A DNA stretch of 64,000 nucleotides, from positions 1 to 64,000 of the forward strand of contig SDAY01000003.1 in assembly GCA_006212015.1 (NCBI GenBank). The letters run 5' to 3'. The notes under the pieces are model-generated. The model ran no database searches. It was not told the origin of the DNA and saw only the letters and a program-made list of their open reading frames with translations. A program made the position numbers and the translations under genes. Each line of letters starts with the position of its first letter. Position 1 is the stretch's first letter. Source of the stretch: Halothiobacillaceae bacterium. Its GTDB lineage: Bacteria > Pseudomonadota > Gammaproteobacteria > Halothiobacillales > Halothiobacillaceae. This document shows positions 7,770 to 16,733 of this stretch, in pieces.

Positions 7770-8683
7770 TCCTGGTCATCGGCCAGATGACCGCCATGGT
7801 GCTGATCGGCCTGTGGTGGCAGTGGGCGAGGCCGGGCGGCTGGGAGGCCGGGCAGGCGCGCGGCGCGCTGACCACGCTGGTCTACCATGTGCTGCTGCCC
7901 GCGCTGGTGCTGGGCGTGCTCTGGCGCGCGCCGCTCGGCGCGGACAGCCTGCGCATCGCCGGCCTCGCCGCGCTGGGCGTGGTCGCAAGCATGGGCCTGA
8001 TGGCGCTCATCGCCCGCTTCATGACGCTCACGCGCGGCCAGACCGGCGCGCTGCTGCTGGCGGCCTCCTTCCCCAACGCGACCTACCTCGGCCTGCCGGT
8101 GCTCGAATCCCTGTTCGGCGACCATGGCCGCGCCGTGGCGGTGCAGTACGACCTGTTTGCCTGCACCCCGCTGCTTCTGAGCGTGGGCATCGCCATCGCC
8201 ATCCACTACGGTCGACCGCATGGCGACCAGCCGTTCTGGGTCGGGCTGCTGAAGGTGCCGGCCCTGTGGGCCGCCATCCTGGCCTCCGCGCTGAACCTGT
8301 CCGGCGTGCCTTTCCCCGAGGCGCTGGGCGGCATCCTGGACCGGCTCGGCGCCGGGGTGGTGCCGCTGATGCTGATCGCGCTCGGCATGGGGCTGCGGCT
8401 CGATGCGCTCAAGCCGGCGGCGCTGGCGCGCGTCAGTCCCGTGCTGCTGATCCAGCTCGTCCTCGCGCCCGCGCTGGTGCTGGGGGCGGGCCTGATGCTG
8501 GGCCTTGAGCCCCCCCTGCTGACCGCCGTGGTGCTGGAGGCCGGCATGCCGGTCATGGTACTCGGCCTGGTGCTGTGCGACCGCCACGGGCTGGACACCG
8601 GCCTGTACGCCGCCGCCGCCACGCTTTCCACTCTCCTGAGCCTGCTGACCCTGCCGTTCTGGCATGGCGTGGCGGGCGTTTGA
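7766..8683 (+). CDS. AEC family (auxin efflux carrier) membrane transporter
   Basis: 305 residues with about ten hydrophobic segments and the AEC hallmarks: an asparagine-containing break in LLLAASFPNATYLGLPVLESLFG and a C-terminal repeat with EAGMPVMVLGLVLC. AEC proteins export or exchange small carboxylates or related anions; the substrate here is not predictable. It is the last gene of the chain of 4-base overlaps beginning at 4297. Confidence 0.85.
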   Translation: MILVIGQMTAMVLIGLWWQWARPGGWEAGQARGALTTLVYHVLLPALVLGVLWRAPLGADSLRIAGLAALGVVASMGLMALIARFMTLTRGQTGALLLAASFPNATYLGLPVLESLFGDHGRAVAVQYDLFACTPLLLSVGIAIAIHYGRPHGDQPFWVGLLKVPALWAAILASALNLSGVPFPEALGGILDRLGAGVVPLMLIALGMGLRLDALKPAALARVSPVLLIQLVLAPALVLGAGLMLGLEPPLLTAVVLEAGMPVMVLGLVLCDRHGLDTGLYAAAATLSTLLSLLTLPFWHGVAGV

Positions 8684-8700
8684 ATACATTTGAGGTTGTC

Positions 8701-9228
8701 ATGAACATCAGCAAGGACAAGGTCGTTTTCATCCACTACACCCTGCGCGACGACGAGGGCCAGGTGCTGGACAGCAATGCCGGCGGCGAGGCGCTGCCCT
8801 ACCTGCATGGCCACGGCAACATCATCGCCGGGCTGGAGAGGGCGCTCGAAGGGCGCGCCAGCGGCGAGCGCTTCGAGCTGGCCGTCGAGCCGGCGGAGGC
8901 CTACGGCGAGCGCGACCCGGGCGGCCTGCTCGAGGTGCCGCGCGGCGCCCTGAGCGAGGAGGTCGAGGTCGAGATCGGCAACCTGGTGCAGACCATGGGG
9001 CCGGAAGGGCGCATGGAGTTCACCATCGCGGGCTTCGACGACGACATCGTGATCCTGGACGGCAACCACCCGCTGGCGGGCGTGACCCTGCATTTCGAGG
9101 TCGAGGTCGGCGCCATCCGCGACGCGCACCCGGACGAGATCAAGCACCATCGCGTGCATCCGGCCGGCCATCACCTGATGGTCTCCGACTCGTCCTTTGA
9201 TGAGTTGGCGGATCCGTCCAGGGACTGA
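8701..9228 (+). CDS. slyD: FKBP-type peptidyl-prolyl isomerase, SlyD-like
   Basis: 175 residues: an FKBP domain split by an insert-in-flap chaperone domain, with the motifs LDSNAGGEALPYLHGHGNII, VEPAEAYGERD and NHPLAGVTLHFEVEV. The C-terminus has several histidines (IKHHRVHPAGHH), suggesting metal binding as in E. coli SlyD, though it lacks the long Cys/His-rich tail. The start ATG 8701 follows GAGGTTGTC; an in-frame upstream opening is AEC sequence read in another frame. It lies 17 bases after the AEC gene and is probably cotranscribed. Confidence 0.88.
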   Translation: MNISKDKVVFIHYTLRDDEGQVLDSNAGGEALPYLHGHGNIIAGLERALEGRASGERFELAVEPAEAYGERDPGGLLEVPRGALSEEVEVEIGNLVQTMGPEGRMEFTIAGFDDDIVILDGNHPLAGVTLHFEVEVGAIRDAHPDEIKHHRVHPAGHHLMVSDSSFDELADPSRD

Positions 9229-9232
9229 GATG

Positions 9233-9365
9233 CTGTGAATAAATCTACTGCGCGTCCCGATAGCTGCGTTGGGCGGTACTCGCTCCTCGCCTATCGTGTT
9301 GATATGTCTCGTCGCTGCGTTCCGTCCGCCTTGCTCTCGGGCCGCTCGCTACGATTTTTTCACAG
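9233..9365. repeat. 133-bp MITE-like inverted-repeat element
   Basis: The element starts CTGTGAATAAATC and ends GATTTTTTCACAG, 13-base terminal inverted repeats with one mismatch. The GC-rich interior carries further partly palindromic pieces (TAGCTGCGTT, CGTCGCTGCGTTCCGTCCGCC). It has no open frame. It fills the gap between slyD and the M61 peptidase gene, ending 10 bases before the ATG, so it must contribute any leader of that gene. Short elements of this type are common as dispersed non-autonomous repeats in proteobacteria. Only one copy is seen in the window. Confidence 0.72.
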
Positions 9366-9375
9366 CCTCTGACCC

Positions 9376-11166
9376 ATGCTGCAGTATCGCATCGCCCCGG
9401 CCAGTCCGGAGAAGCGCGAGTACGCGCTGGAACTGACCGTGCCCGAGCCCGACGTCGCCGGGCAGGCCTTCGCCATGGCCGCCTGGACGCCGGGCAGCTA
9501 CATGGTGCGCGACCATGCGCGCCATGTGACCCGTGTCGAGGCCGAGGATGCGCGGGGGCGCGCCGTGCCGCTCGCCTGGCTGGACAAGCAGACCTGGCGC
9601 GCCGCGCCCTGCGAAGGGCCGCTGACCCTGCGCTGGCGAGTGCACGCGCATGAGCTGTCTGTCCGCACCGCGCATCTGGATAGCCTGTGGGGCTTCGCCG
9701 ACGGCGCGGCCCTGTGGATGCGGCCGCTGGGGCAGGAGCGCATGCCGTGCAGCGTCGAGTTGCTGCCCTCCGGCAGTCCGTTCGCGCGCGACTGGCGCGC
9801 CGGCATCATGCTCGCGCCCGAAGCGGTCGATCACGCGGGCCATGGCCGCTACATGGCCGAGGACGTCGAGGCCCTGCTTGATGCGCCGGTCGCCTTCGGC
9901 CCGTTGCGCGAGCTCGCCTTCGAGCTGCGCGGCGTGACGCATCGCTTCGCCTGGCTTGGGCGGGCGGAGTTTGACGAGGCGCGCCTCGCGGCCGACCTTG
10001 CGCGCGTCTGCGCGTCCGTCGCCAGCCTGTTTGGCGACGAGCCCCTGCCGTTCCCGCGTTACCAGTTCCTCGCCCTGGTCACCGGCGACGGCTACGGCGG
10101 GCTGGAGCACCGCGAGGGCACGGCCCTGCTCTGCCATCGCGGGCATCTCCCGCCGCCGGGCGAGGCGGCGACCACGCCCGGCTACCGCGAATTCCTGGGG
10201 CTGTGCGCGCACGAATACCTGCACGCCTGGCTGGTCAAGCGCATCCGCCCAGCCGCGCTGATGCCTTCGGCCGCGGGCGACCTGCCCCTGGGGGGCGAGG
10301 CCTACACCCGCCTGCTGTGGCTGTTCGAGGGCTGGACCAGCTATTACGACGACCTCGCGCTGGTGCGCGCCGGCCTGATCTCCCGGGACGAATACCTGGA
10401 CGCCGTCGCCGCCACCATGAGCCGCGTGCGCCGGACCCCGGGTCGCCTGCGTCTGTCGCTGGAGCATTCCAGCCTGACGGCCTGGACGCGCCTGTACAAG
10501 GCGGACGAGAACACGCCCAATGTCGGCATCAGCTACTACACCAAGGGCGCGCTGTTCGCCTGGGTGCTGGACGCCGAGCTGCGCCGCCGCAGCGACGACC
10601 GGGTCGGCCTCGATGACCTGCTGCGCGCGCTCTGGCAGGAGCATGGCCTGACCGGGCGCGGGGTCGCTGAGGACGCGCTGGAGGGCTGGTTCGAGGCGCA
10701 GGCCGGGGTCGCCCTGGCCGACCTGTTCGAGGCTGGCCTGCGCGGCACGGCCGAGCTGCCGCTGGAGGACGCGGCGGCCGCCCTCGGCCTGAGCCTGGAT
10801 TGGAGCGCCGAGCGCGAGACCCCATGGCTGGGCGCGGAGGTCAAGGCCGGCGCGCGTGGCGAGGCCGTGTTGGGCACGGTCTATTCGGGCGGCCCGGCCG
10901 AGGAGGCGGGGCTGGCCCCGCGCGATGTGCTGGTCGCCATCGATGGCATGCGGGTCGATGCGGCGAATCTTGATGACTTGCTGAAGCGCCATCGGGTTGG
11001 CCAGGCCGTGCGTATTCACGCTTTCCGTCGTGACGCGTTGTTTGAAACCCATCCCTGCCTGGCTGCCCCGCAAGACGTCCGGGCGCATCTGGCGGAGGAT
11101 GGGCAGGCCGGGGCGGCGGCCGTGCGGCGCCGCATGGCCTGGTGGAAAGGGCCCGGGGCCGATTAG
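9376..11166 (+). CDS. M61 family metallopeptidase with PDZ domain
   Basis: 596 residues. The zinc motif HEYLH lies at 279-283 and the third ligand E318 is in LFEGWTSYY, both characteristic of M61 glycyl aminopeptidases. The N-terminal beta domain contains FAMAAWTPGSYMVRDHARHV, and a PDZ-like domain occupies roughly 475-560 (LGTVYSGGPAEEAGLAPRDVLVAIDG). No signal peptide is evident, so it is probably cytoplasmic. The start ATG 9376 gives the standard N-terminus but has no Shine-Dalgarno sequence, because the repeat element ends just before it. It converges on motB with a 4-base overlap of the stops. Confidence 0.92.
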   Translation: MLQYRIAPASPEKREYALELTVPEPDVAGQAFAMAAWTPGSYMVRDHARHVTRVEAEDARGRAVPLAWLDKQTWRAAPCEGPLTLRWRVHAHELSVRTAHLDSLWGFADGAALWMRPLGQERMPCSVELLPSGSPFARDWRAGIMLAPEAVDHAGHGRYMAEDVEALLDAPVAFGPLRELAFELRGVTHRFAWLGRAEFDEARLAADLARVCASVASLFGDEPLPFPRYQFLALVTGDGYGGLEHREGTALLCHRGHLPPPGEAATTPGYREFLGLCAHEYLHAWLVKRIRPAALMPSAAGDLPLGGEAYTRLLWLFEGWTSYYDDLALVRAGLISRDEYLDAVAATMSRVRRTPGRLRLSLEHSSLTAWTRLYKADENTPNVGISYYTKGALFAWVLDAELRRRSDDRVGLDDLLRALWQEHGLTGRGVAEDALEGWFEAQAGVALADLFEAGLRGTAELPLEDAAAALGLSLDWSAERETPWLGAEVKAGARGEAVLGTVYSGGPAEEAGLAPRDVLVAIDGMRVDAANLDDLLKRHRVGQAVRIHAFRRDALFETHPCLAAPQDVRAHLAEDGQAGAAAVRRRMAWWKGPGAD

Positions 11167-11915
11167 GGCGGGGCCGGTTCAACGGGGTCGGACACGGCAA
11201 AGGAAATTTCCACGCGGCGATTCTGTGCGCGATGGGCATCGCTGTCGTTGGGGGTCAGCGGGCGATGTTCCGCCATGCCGCGCGCCTCAAGCCGGGCGGG
11301 ATCGACGCCGCCCTGGCTGATCAGTGTCTCCACCACCGTCGCCGCCCGTGCGGCGGACAGCTCCCAGTTCGAGCGGAAGCGCGTGCCGCTGATCGGACGG
11401 TCATCGGTGTGCCCGGTGATGATGATGGCGCCCGGGATCTCTCCCGCGGCCTGGGCCAGCTTGGCCAGGATCGGGGAGAAGTCGGCCTCCAGGTCGGCGC
11501 TGCCCGAGGGGAAGGAGGTCTTTTCCTGCAAGCGGACGATGATCTCGGCGGCACGCCGCTCAATGGTCAGCTTCTGCTCTGCAATTTCCGTTTTCATGAG
11601 CTCCCGCAGGCGTTCGGCGTAGGACTCGGCGCGTTGTTCTTGCGCGCCGGGCTCCCTGGGCCTCGGGTCTCCTCCACGCTCCGGCAACGGTGGGGCGGGC
11701 GGCAGGCTGCGCGCATGGGGCAGGACGCCGTCTCCACCGAGTGCAATCCGCATCGACTGGGCAATGGCGCGGTACTTGTCCGCGTCGACTTCGGAGTAGG
11801 TGAGCAACAGCACGAACAGGGCGAGCAGCAGGGTCATCATGTCCGCGAACGTGGTCATCCATGCGGGGGCGCCGCGCGTCCGATGCTTCCTGTTGCCTGG
11901 AGGGAGAGCGCGCAT
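11163..11915 (-). CDS. motB: Flagellar motor stator protein MotB
   Basis: 250 residues: one N-terminal membrane segment with the conserved ion-carrying aspartate D25 in TTFADMMTLLLALFVLL, a proline/arginine-rich linker with coiled-coil features (75-130), and a C-terminal OmpA-like peptidoglycan-binding domain with GHTDD at 168-172 and NWELSAAR at 183-190. With MotA it forms the stator complex that powers the flagellar motor and anchors to the cell wall. The gene lies 5 bases downstream of motA. The coupling ion (H+ or Na+) cannot be decided from the sequence. Confidence 0.92.
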   Translation of the reverse strand: MRALPPGNRKHRTRGAPAWMTTFADMMTLLLALFVLLLTYSEVDADKYRAIAQSMRIALGGDGVLPHARSLPPAPPLPERGGDPRPREPGAQEQRAESYAERLRELMKTEIAEQKLTIERRAAEIIVRLQEKTSFPSGSADLEADFSPILAKLAQAAGEIPGAIIITGHTDDRPISGTRFRSNWELSAARAATVVETLISQGGVDPARLEARGMAEHRPLTPNDSDAHRAQNRRVEISFAVSDPVEPAPP

Positions 11916-11920
11916 CGGCG

Positions 11921-12703
11921 TCAGCGGCGGTTGGGGAGCGAAGGATCGATCCGCCCGTATTCCGGCAGGTAGCTCATCAGCATTTGCCTCAGCAGGATGG
12001 GGCTCATCTGGGTCTGAATGCCATCCAGGCCTTCGAGGATCATGCCTTTCTGCATGGCTTCGGCCTCGCTGCGCAAGGCCAGCTTTTCAGCGATCGGCAG
12101 GGCGATGGCATGGGCGATGACGGCGCCGTACAGGGTGGTCAGCAGCGCCACGGCCATGGCGGGGCCAATGCTCTTGGGGTCGTCCATCTGCGCAAGCATC
12201 TGCACCAGTCCGATCAGGGTGCCGATCATGCCCATGGCAGGCGCCACGTCGGCGATCGAGCGGAACATGCGCTGGCCGATCTCGTGCCGTTGCAGGGACA
12301 GGTTGATGTCATTGCTCAAGCGGGCGCGGATGAGTTCGGGGGGCTGGCCGTCGATGCTCATCTGGATGCCGCGCTTGAGGAAGGCGTTGCCGATCTCCTC
12401 GTCCTCGAGCGCAAGCAGGCCGTCGTGCCGTGCGATGCGGGCCAGTTCGACGATGTGTTCGATCAGCTCCGGCGAGGATGCGTCGGTGTGGCTCAGGACC
12501 TGGGCCGCGACCCGGAATGAATGGATGAAGTGACGCAGCGACACCATCGCCAGGGTGACGGCAAAGGTCCCGCCGACCACGAGGATCAGCCCAGGGAGGT
12601 TGAAGAAGATCAGCAGGTTGCCGCCCAGTGCGATCGTGACCAGCAGGATGGCGAGGGCGGTGAGGATGGCAAGGAGAGTGACGGGGTCCACGGTATGCCT
12701 CAT
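11921..12703 (-). CDS. motA: Flagellar motor stator protein MotA
   Basis: 260 residues with four membrane segments of the MotA/PomA type: VTLLAILTALAILLVTIAL, NLPGLILVVGGTFAVTLAM, a large cytoplasmic loop, then APAMGMIGTLIGLVQML and LLTTLYGAVIAHAIALPIAEKLA. The conserved prolines of segments 3 and 4 are present. Size and the short N-terminus fit the PomA/MotC-like subgroup. The start at 12703 is chosen because the first membrane segment begins directly after it; upstream in-frame codons carry no family resemblance. Divergent from birA. Confidence 0.93.
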   Translation of the reverse strand: MRHTVDPVTLLAILTALAILLVTIALGGNLLIFFNLPGLILVVGGTFAVTLAMVSLRHFIHSFRVAAQVLSHTDASSPELIEHIVELARIARHDGLLALEDEEIGNAFLKRGIQMSIDGQPPELIRARLSNDINLSLQRHEIGQRMFRSIADVAPAMGMIGTLIGLVQMLAQMDDPKSIGPAMAVALLTTLYGAVIAHAIALPIAEKLALRSEAEAMQKGMILEGLDGIQTQMSPILLRQMLMSYLPEYGRIDPSLPNRR

Positions 12704-12748
12704 GTGGGTGTTGTCATGGCAACGGCACGCGGGAGATTTTCTGAAGTC

Positions 12749-12754
12749 TATAAT
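12749..12754 (+). promoter_or_regulatory. Perfect TATAAT -10 element for birA-coaX
   Basis: TATAAT lies 7 bases before the preferred birA start at 12762. No good -35 is seen at the normal distance. If this hexamer is used, transcription would begin at or within a few bases of the ATG, giving a leaderless or nearly leaderless mRNA; the alternative start ATG at 12753 would then lie inside the -10 element and can be excluded. Confidence 0.5.
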
Positions 12755-12761
12755 GCGCCTC

Positions 12762-13715
12762 ATGTCGAAACACTCATGCGATCGCGATGCCGTCCTCCTC
12801 ACCACCCTCTGGGACCGGGTTCTTCACCGGCTGGGGGACGGCCATTGGCATGCGCGTTCGGCCCTGTCCGCAGGCATGGGAGGCGCAACCGGGCGCATGC
12901 TGCGGCGCTTCCGGCACATGGGCGCGCCGCTGCGGTTCGATGCGGCGCGTGGCGTGCGCCTGGAATATCCCCTGACCCCGCTTGTGTCCCGGCGCGGGCT
13001 TGCCATCAAGGCGATGCGGCTTTTTGAGATCGACTCGACCAACGCGGAGATGCTGCGGCGTGCGTCCCGTGGGCTGCGCGGGCCACGGGCCTTGCTGGCC
13101 GAGCATCAGGCCAGGGGGCGCGGGCGGCGCGGGCGCGGCTGGGCCACCCCGCTCGGCGGCGGCATCGCCATGTCCCTGCTCATCCCCCGGGAGCGGATCG
13201 ACCGGCGCATGGTCGTGCCACTCGCCGTGGGCGTTGTGCTCGCTCGCGCCCTGCATCGCATGGGCCTGAAGCGGGTCGCGCTCAAGTGGCCCAACGACCT
13301 GTGGGTGGGGGGGCGCAAGCTTGGCGGCATTCTGGTCGAGGCGCGTGCTCAGGGGGTGGTGATTGGCGTGGGGCTGAATCACAGGTTTCCGCCCGGCTGG
13401 CGGGAGACGATCGGGCAACCGGTCACCAGCCTGGCCGATGAGATGGGCGCGTTGCTCCCCCCAAGGGCGCGGGTGGTGCGAGGCATGCTCGAGGCCTTGT
13501 CGCCGCTGGCAGGGGGGCTGGCTGTCGAATGGCGGGAAGGTTTTGCGCGTTTCGATGCCCTGGCGGGTCGGACGATCCGGGTTCAAGAGGCGTCGGGCGC
13601 GACTTGGGATGGGGAGGCGGGCGGCATTCGCGAGGATGGCGCCCTGCGGGTGCGGGTGGCGGCGGGGGAGCGCTTCTGTCATGCGGGGGATGTCTCCGTG
13701 AGGATGTCGTCATGA
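12762..13715 (+). CDS. birA: Bifunctional biotin--protein ligase/biotin operon repressor BirA
   Basis: 317 residues. The N-terminal ~70 residues look like the winged-helix DNA-binding domain (WDRVLHRLGDGHWHARSALSAGMG). The catalytic domain shows the biotinyl-AMP loop GRGRRGRGW at 119-127 and KWPNDLWVGGRKLGGILVE at 175-193, followed by the C-terminal beta domain. It activates biotin and attaches it to the carrier protein of acetyl-CoA carboxylase. ATG 12762 is preferred over 12753 (which overlaps the -10 hexamer); there is no Shine-Dalgarno sequence at either. The stop overlaps coaX (ATGA), a familiar birA-coaX operon. Confidence 0.93.
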   Translation: MSKHSCDRDAVLLTTLWDRVLHRLGDGHWHARSALSAGMGGATGRMLRRFRHMGAPLRFDAARGVRLEYPLTPLVSRRGLAIKAMRLFEIDSTNAEMLRRASRGLRGPRALLAEHQARGRGRRGRGWATPLGGGIAMSLLIPRERIDRRMVVPLAVGVVLARALHRMGLKRVALKWPNDLWVGGRKLGGILVEARAQGVVIGVGLNHRFPPGWRETIGQPVTSLADEMGALLPPRARVVRGMLEALSPLAGGLAVEWREGFARFDALAGRTIRVQEASGATWDGEAGGIREDGALRVRVAAGERFCHAGDVSVRMSS

Positions 13716-14479
13716 GGCTCCTGGTCGACGCCGGCAATACCCGCCTGAAGTGGCGGATGGGCGATGGCGTTACGGCATCATTGCTGCATGGGGGGGCATC
13801 CTTCGACCTGCTTCTGGACAGGGCGTGGGGAGGGCTTGAGCGCCCCTCCGCCGTGGTCGTTGCCTCGGTGACCGGTGCGCGGGTTCGAGAGGCATTGCAG
13901 GCCCGGTCGGAGGCGTTGTGGCCGGGTGTTCAGGTGCACTTCCTGAGCAGTCGCAAGGCATGCTGCGGCGTGCGGCTTGCCTATCCCGAGCCCGAGCGCT
14001 TTGGCATTGATCGGCTGGCGGCACTGGTCGCTGGGCATGCCCGGTCAACCGGCCGACCCTTGGTGATCGTCGATGCCGGCACCGCCGTGACCGTCGATGC
14101 CATGGATGGGCGGGGGAATCATCGGGGCGGGCTGATCATGCCGGGTCGGCGGCTGTTGAGTGAAAGCCTGGTCAAGGGGGCGGAGGCCCTTGGTCCCTAT
14201 GTGCAAGAGGCCGGCATGTCTCGAAGCGGTCCCTTGCAGGACAACACGGAAGACGCGGTGGCGGCAGGCGTCGAATGCATGCTGGTGGGCGGCGTCGAAC
14301 GGGCCATCCGGGAGGTCAGGGCCATGCTCGGGCCGGATGCATCGCTGCTCATCACCGGCGGCGATGGCGAGGTCGTCAGTCATGCGCTCGGTGAAGGGCA
14401 GGCGTGGACCCCCGATCTGGTGCTGGACGGCGTGGCCTTGATGGCGTCGGCGGGCATGTCAGGTTGCCAGCAAGGTTGA
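13712..14479 (+). CDS. coaX: Type III pantothenate kinase CoaX
   Basis: 255 residues of the ASKHA fold: the phosphate-binding VDAGNTRLKWR at 5-15 (D6), FGIDRLAALVAG at 97-108, DAGTAVTVDA at 121-130, and GGLIMPG after it. It catalyses the first step of CoA synthesis. It overlaps birA by 4 bases. The last 16 bases of the gene contain the -35 hexamer of the downstream tRNA promoter. Confidence 0.94.
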   Translation: MRLLVDAGNTRLKWRMGDGVTASLLHGGASFDLLLDRAWGGLERPSAVVVASVTGARVREALQARSEALWPGVQVHFLSSRKACCGVRLAYPEPERFGIDRLAALVAGHARSTGRPLVIVDAGTAVTVDAMDGRGNHRGGLIMPGRRLLSESLVKGAEALGPYVQEAGMSRSGPLQDNTEDAVAAGVECMLVGGVERAIREVRAMLGPDASLLITGGDGEVVSHALGEGQAWTPDLVLDGVALMASAGMSGCQQG

Positions 14480-14492
14480 AATGACCTAATAT
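14464..14492 (+). promoter_or_regulatory. Promoter of the tRNA-tufB operon
   Basis: TTGCCA (14464-14469), a 17-base spacer and TAATAT (14487-14492), followed by a GC-rich discriminator (CCGCGCCCG). The predicted start is only a few bases before the first tRNA at 14504. The GC-rich discriminator is typical of stringently controlled stable-RNA promoters. The -35 hexamer lies inside the end of coaX. Confidence 0.72.
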
Positions 14493-14503
14493 CCGCGCCC
14501 GTT

Positions 14504-14578
14504 GCCGGCATAGCACAGCGGTAGTGCAACCGCCTTGTAAGCGGTAGGTCGTGAGTTCGATTCCCACTGCCGGCACCA
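14504..14578 (+). tRNA. tRNA-Thr (anticodon TGT)
   Basis: A cloverleaf with acceptor GCCGGCA pairing TGCCGGC, anticodon arm CCGCC-TTGTAAG-CGG (TGT), T-arm GTGAGTTCGATTCCCAC and an encoded CCA end. It heads the Thr-Tyr-Gly-Thr cluster before tufB, the same order as the thrU-tyrU-glyT-thrT cluster of E. coli. Confidence 0.95.
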
Positions 14579-14626
14579 TGCTTGACAGCGTCCATCTGCT
14601 CTTGCAGAATGCGCAACTCGTTTGAC

Positions 14627-14711
14627 GGTGGGGTTCCCGAGCGGCCAAAGGGGGCAGACTGTAAATCTGCTGGCACTGCCTTCGAAGGTTCGAATCCTTC
14701 CCCCACCACCA
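14627..14711 (+). tRNA. tRNA-Tyr (anticodon GTA)
   Basis: A class II tRNA of 85 bases with a long variable arm. Acceptor GGTGGGG pairs with CCCCACC, the anticodon arm reads GCAGA-CTGTAAA-TCTGC (GTA), and CCA is encoded. Confidence 0.96.
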
Positions 14712-14755
14712 TATTCGCTGAGATTGTTCAGTGGATGATGGGAATTGCTCCCAAG

Positions 14756-14829
<74 letters not shown>

Positions 14830-14835
14830 GTTTTT

Positions 14836-14911
<76 letters not shown>

Positions 14912-14962
14912 TTTTCTGTTTGTTGTCCCAGTTGTCCATTTTGACCCATCCGGGGGTGTTTC

Positions 14963-16153
<1,191 letters not shown>

Positions 16154-16175
16154 TCCGCTCGGGTCTTGCTTTGAT

Positions 16176-16204
16176 GCGGGGAATCCGTTAGGATTTCCCG
16201 CTTT
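16176..16204 (+). terminator. Hairpin between tufB and tRNA-Trp, possible attenuator or processing site
   Basis: GCGGGGAATCC and GGATTTCCCGC form an 11-bp stem (one G-T wobble) with a GTTA loop, followed by TTTCCTGTT. The weak T-run suggests partial termination after tufB or an RNase processing site rather than full termination. The same bases can be read as a promoter (TTGCTT, 17-base spacer, TAGGAT at 16066+100 to 16094+100, that is 16166-16194) for tRNA-Trp-secE-nusG; both readings are open. Confidence 0.45.
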
Positions 16205-16225
16205 CCTGTTCAGTGCACGAAATAC

Positions 16226-16301
16226 AGGGCAGTAGCTCAATTGGCAGAGCGACGGTCTCCAAAACCGTAGGTTGGGGGTTCGATTCCCTCCTGCCCTGCC
16301 A
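16226..16301 (+). tRNA. tRNA-Trp (anticodon CCA)
   Basis: 76 bases; acceptor AGGGCAG pairs with CTGCCCT, anticodon arm ACGGT-CTCCAAA-ACCGT (CCA), T-arm GGGGGTTCGATTCCCTC, encoded CCA. Located between tufB and secE, as is usual in this part of proteobacterial genomes. Confidence 0.97.
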
Positions 16302-16352
16302 CCTTCATGGTGGTCAGGTGCCCAGTTTTTTCATCACAGAAAGCATATCCAC

Positions 16353-16730
16353 ATGGTCGCAAAGACTGAATCGTCGGCGTCCGCGCTAGACAATATCAAG
16401 CTCGCGCTCGCGCTCGGCATTCTGTTGGCGGGTGTGGTTGGTTTCTATTGGTTCGATCATGTTGCAACGGCTTGGCGCGTGCTGGCCCTGCTCGGACTCG
16501 TGGGTCTGGCGGCGGGCCTGGTCGCGCTGACGTCGATGGGGCGTGGTCTTTTCGGTTTTTCCCGTGATGCTCGAACCGAGCTGCGGAAAGTTGTGTGGCC
16601 GACGCGTCAGGAAACCCTGCAGGTCACGCTCTCCGTGCTGGTGCTTGTGTTCATCGTGGGTATTTTTTTGTGGCTCGTGGATGCGTTTCTCTTTTGGGGT
16701 GTGCGCATGATCACGGGGCAGGGGGGCTAA
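16353..16730 (+). CDS. secE: Preprotein translocase subunit SecE
   Basis: 125 residues with three membrane segments, the long E. coli-like form: two at about 18-36 and 45-62, then the conserved cytoplasmic RTELRKVVWPTRQETLQVT and the essential third segment LSVLVLVFIVGIFLWLVDAF. It forms the SecYEG channel with SecY, encoded later in this window. ATG 16353 is chosen because the family N-terminus begins there; upstream in-frame codons overlap the tRNA-Trp gene. Confidence 0.95.
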   Translation: MVAKTESSASALDNIKLALALGILLAGVVGFYWFDHVATAWRVLALLGLVGLAAGLVALTSMGRGLFGFSRDARTELRKVVWPTRQETLQVTLSVLVLVFIVGIFLWLVDAFLFWGVRMITGQGG

Positions 16731-16733
16731 TTC

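Noticed and set aside
9349-11088. A 579-codon open frame on the minus strand opposite the M61 peptidase
   Set aside because: The plus-strand protein has zinc ligands and a PDZ domain; the opposite frame is Ala/Gly/Gln/Arg-rich and unmatched.
12711-12716. TTGTCA as the -35 of birA
   Set aside because: It lies 32 bases from TATAAT, far outside the workable spacing.
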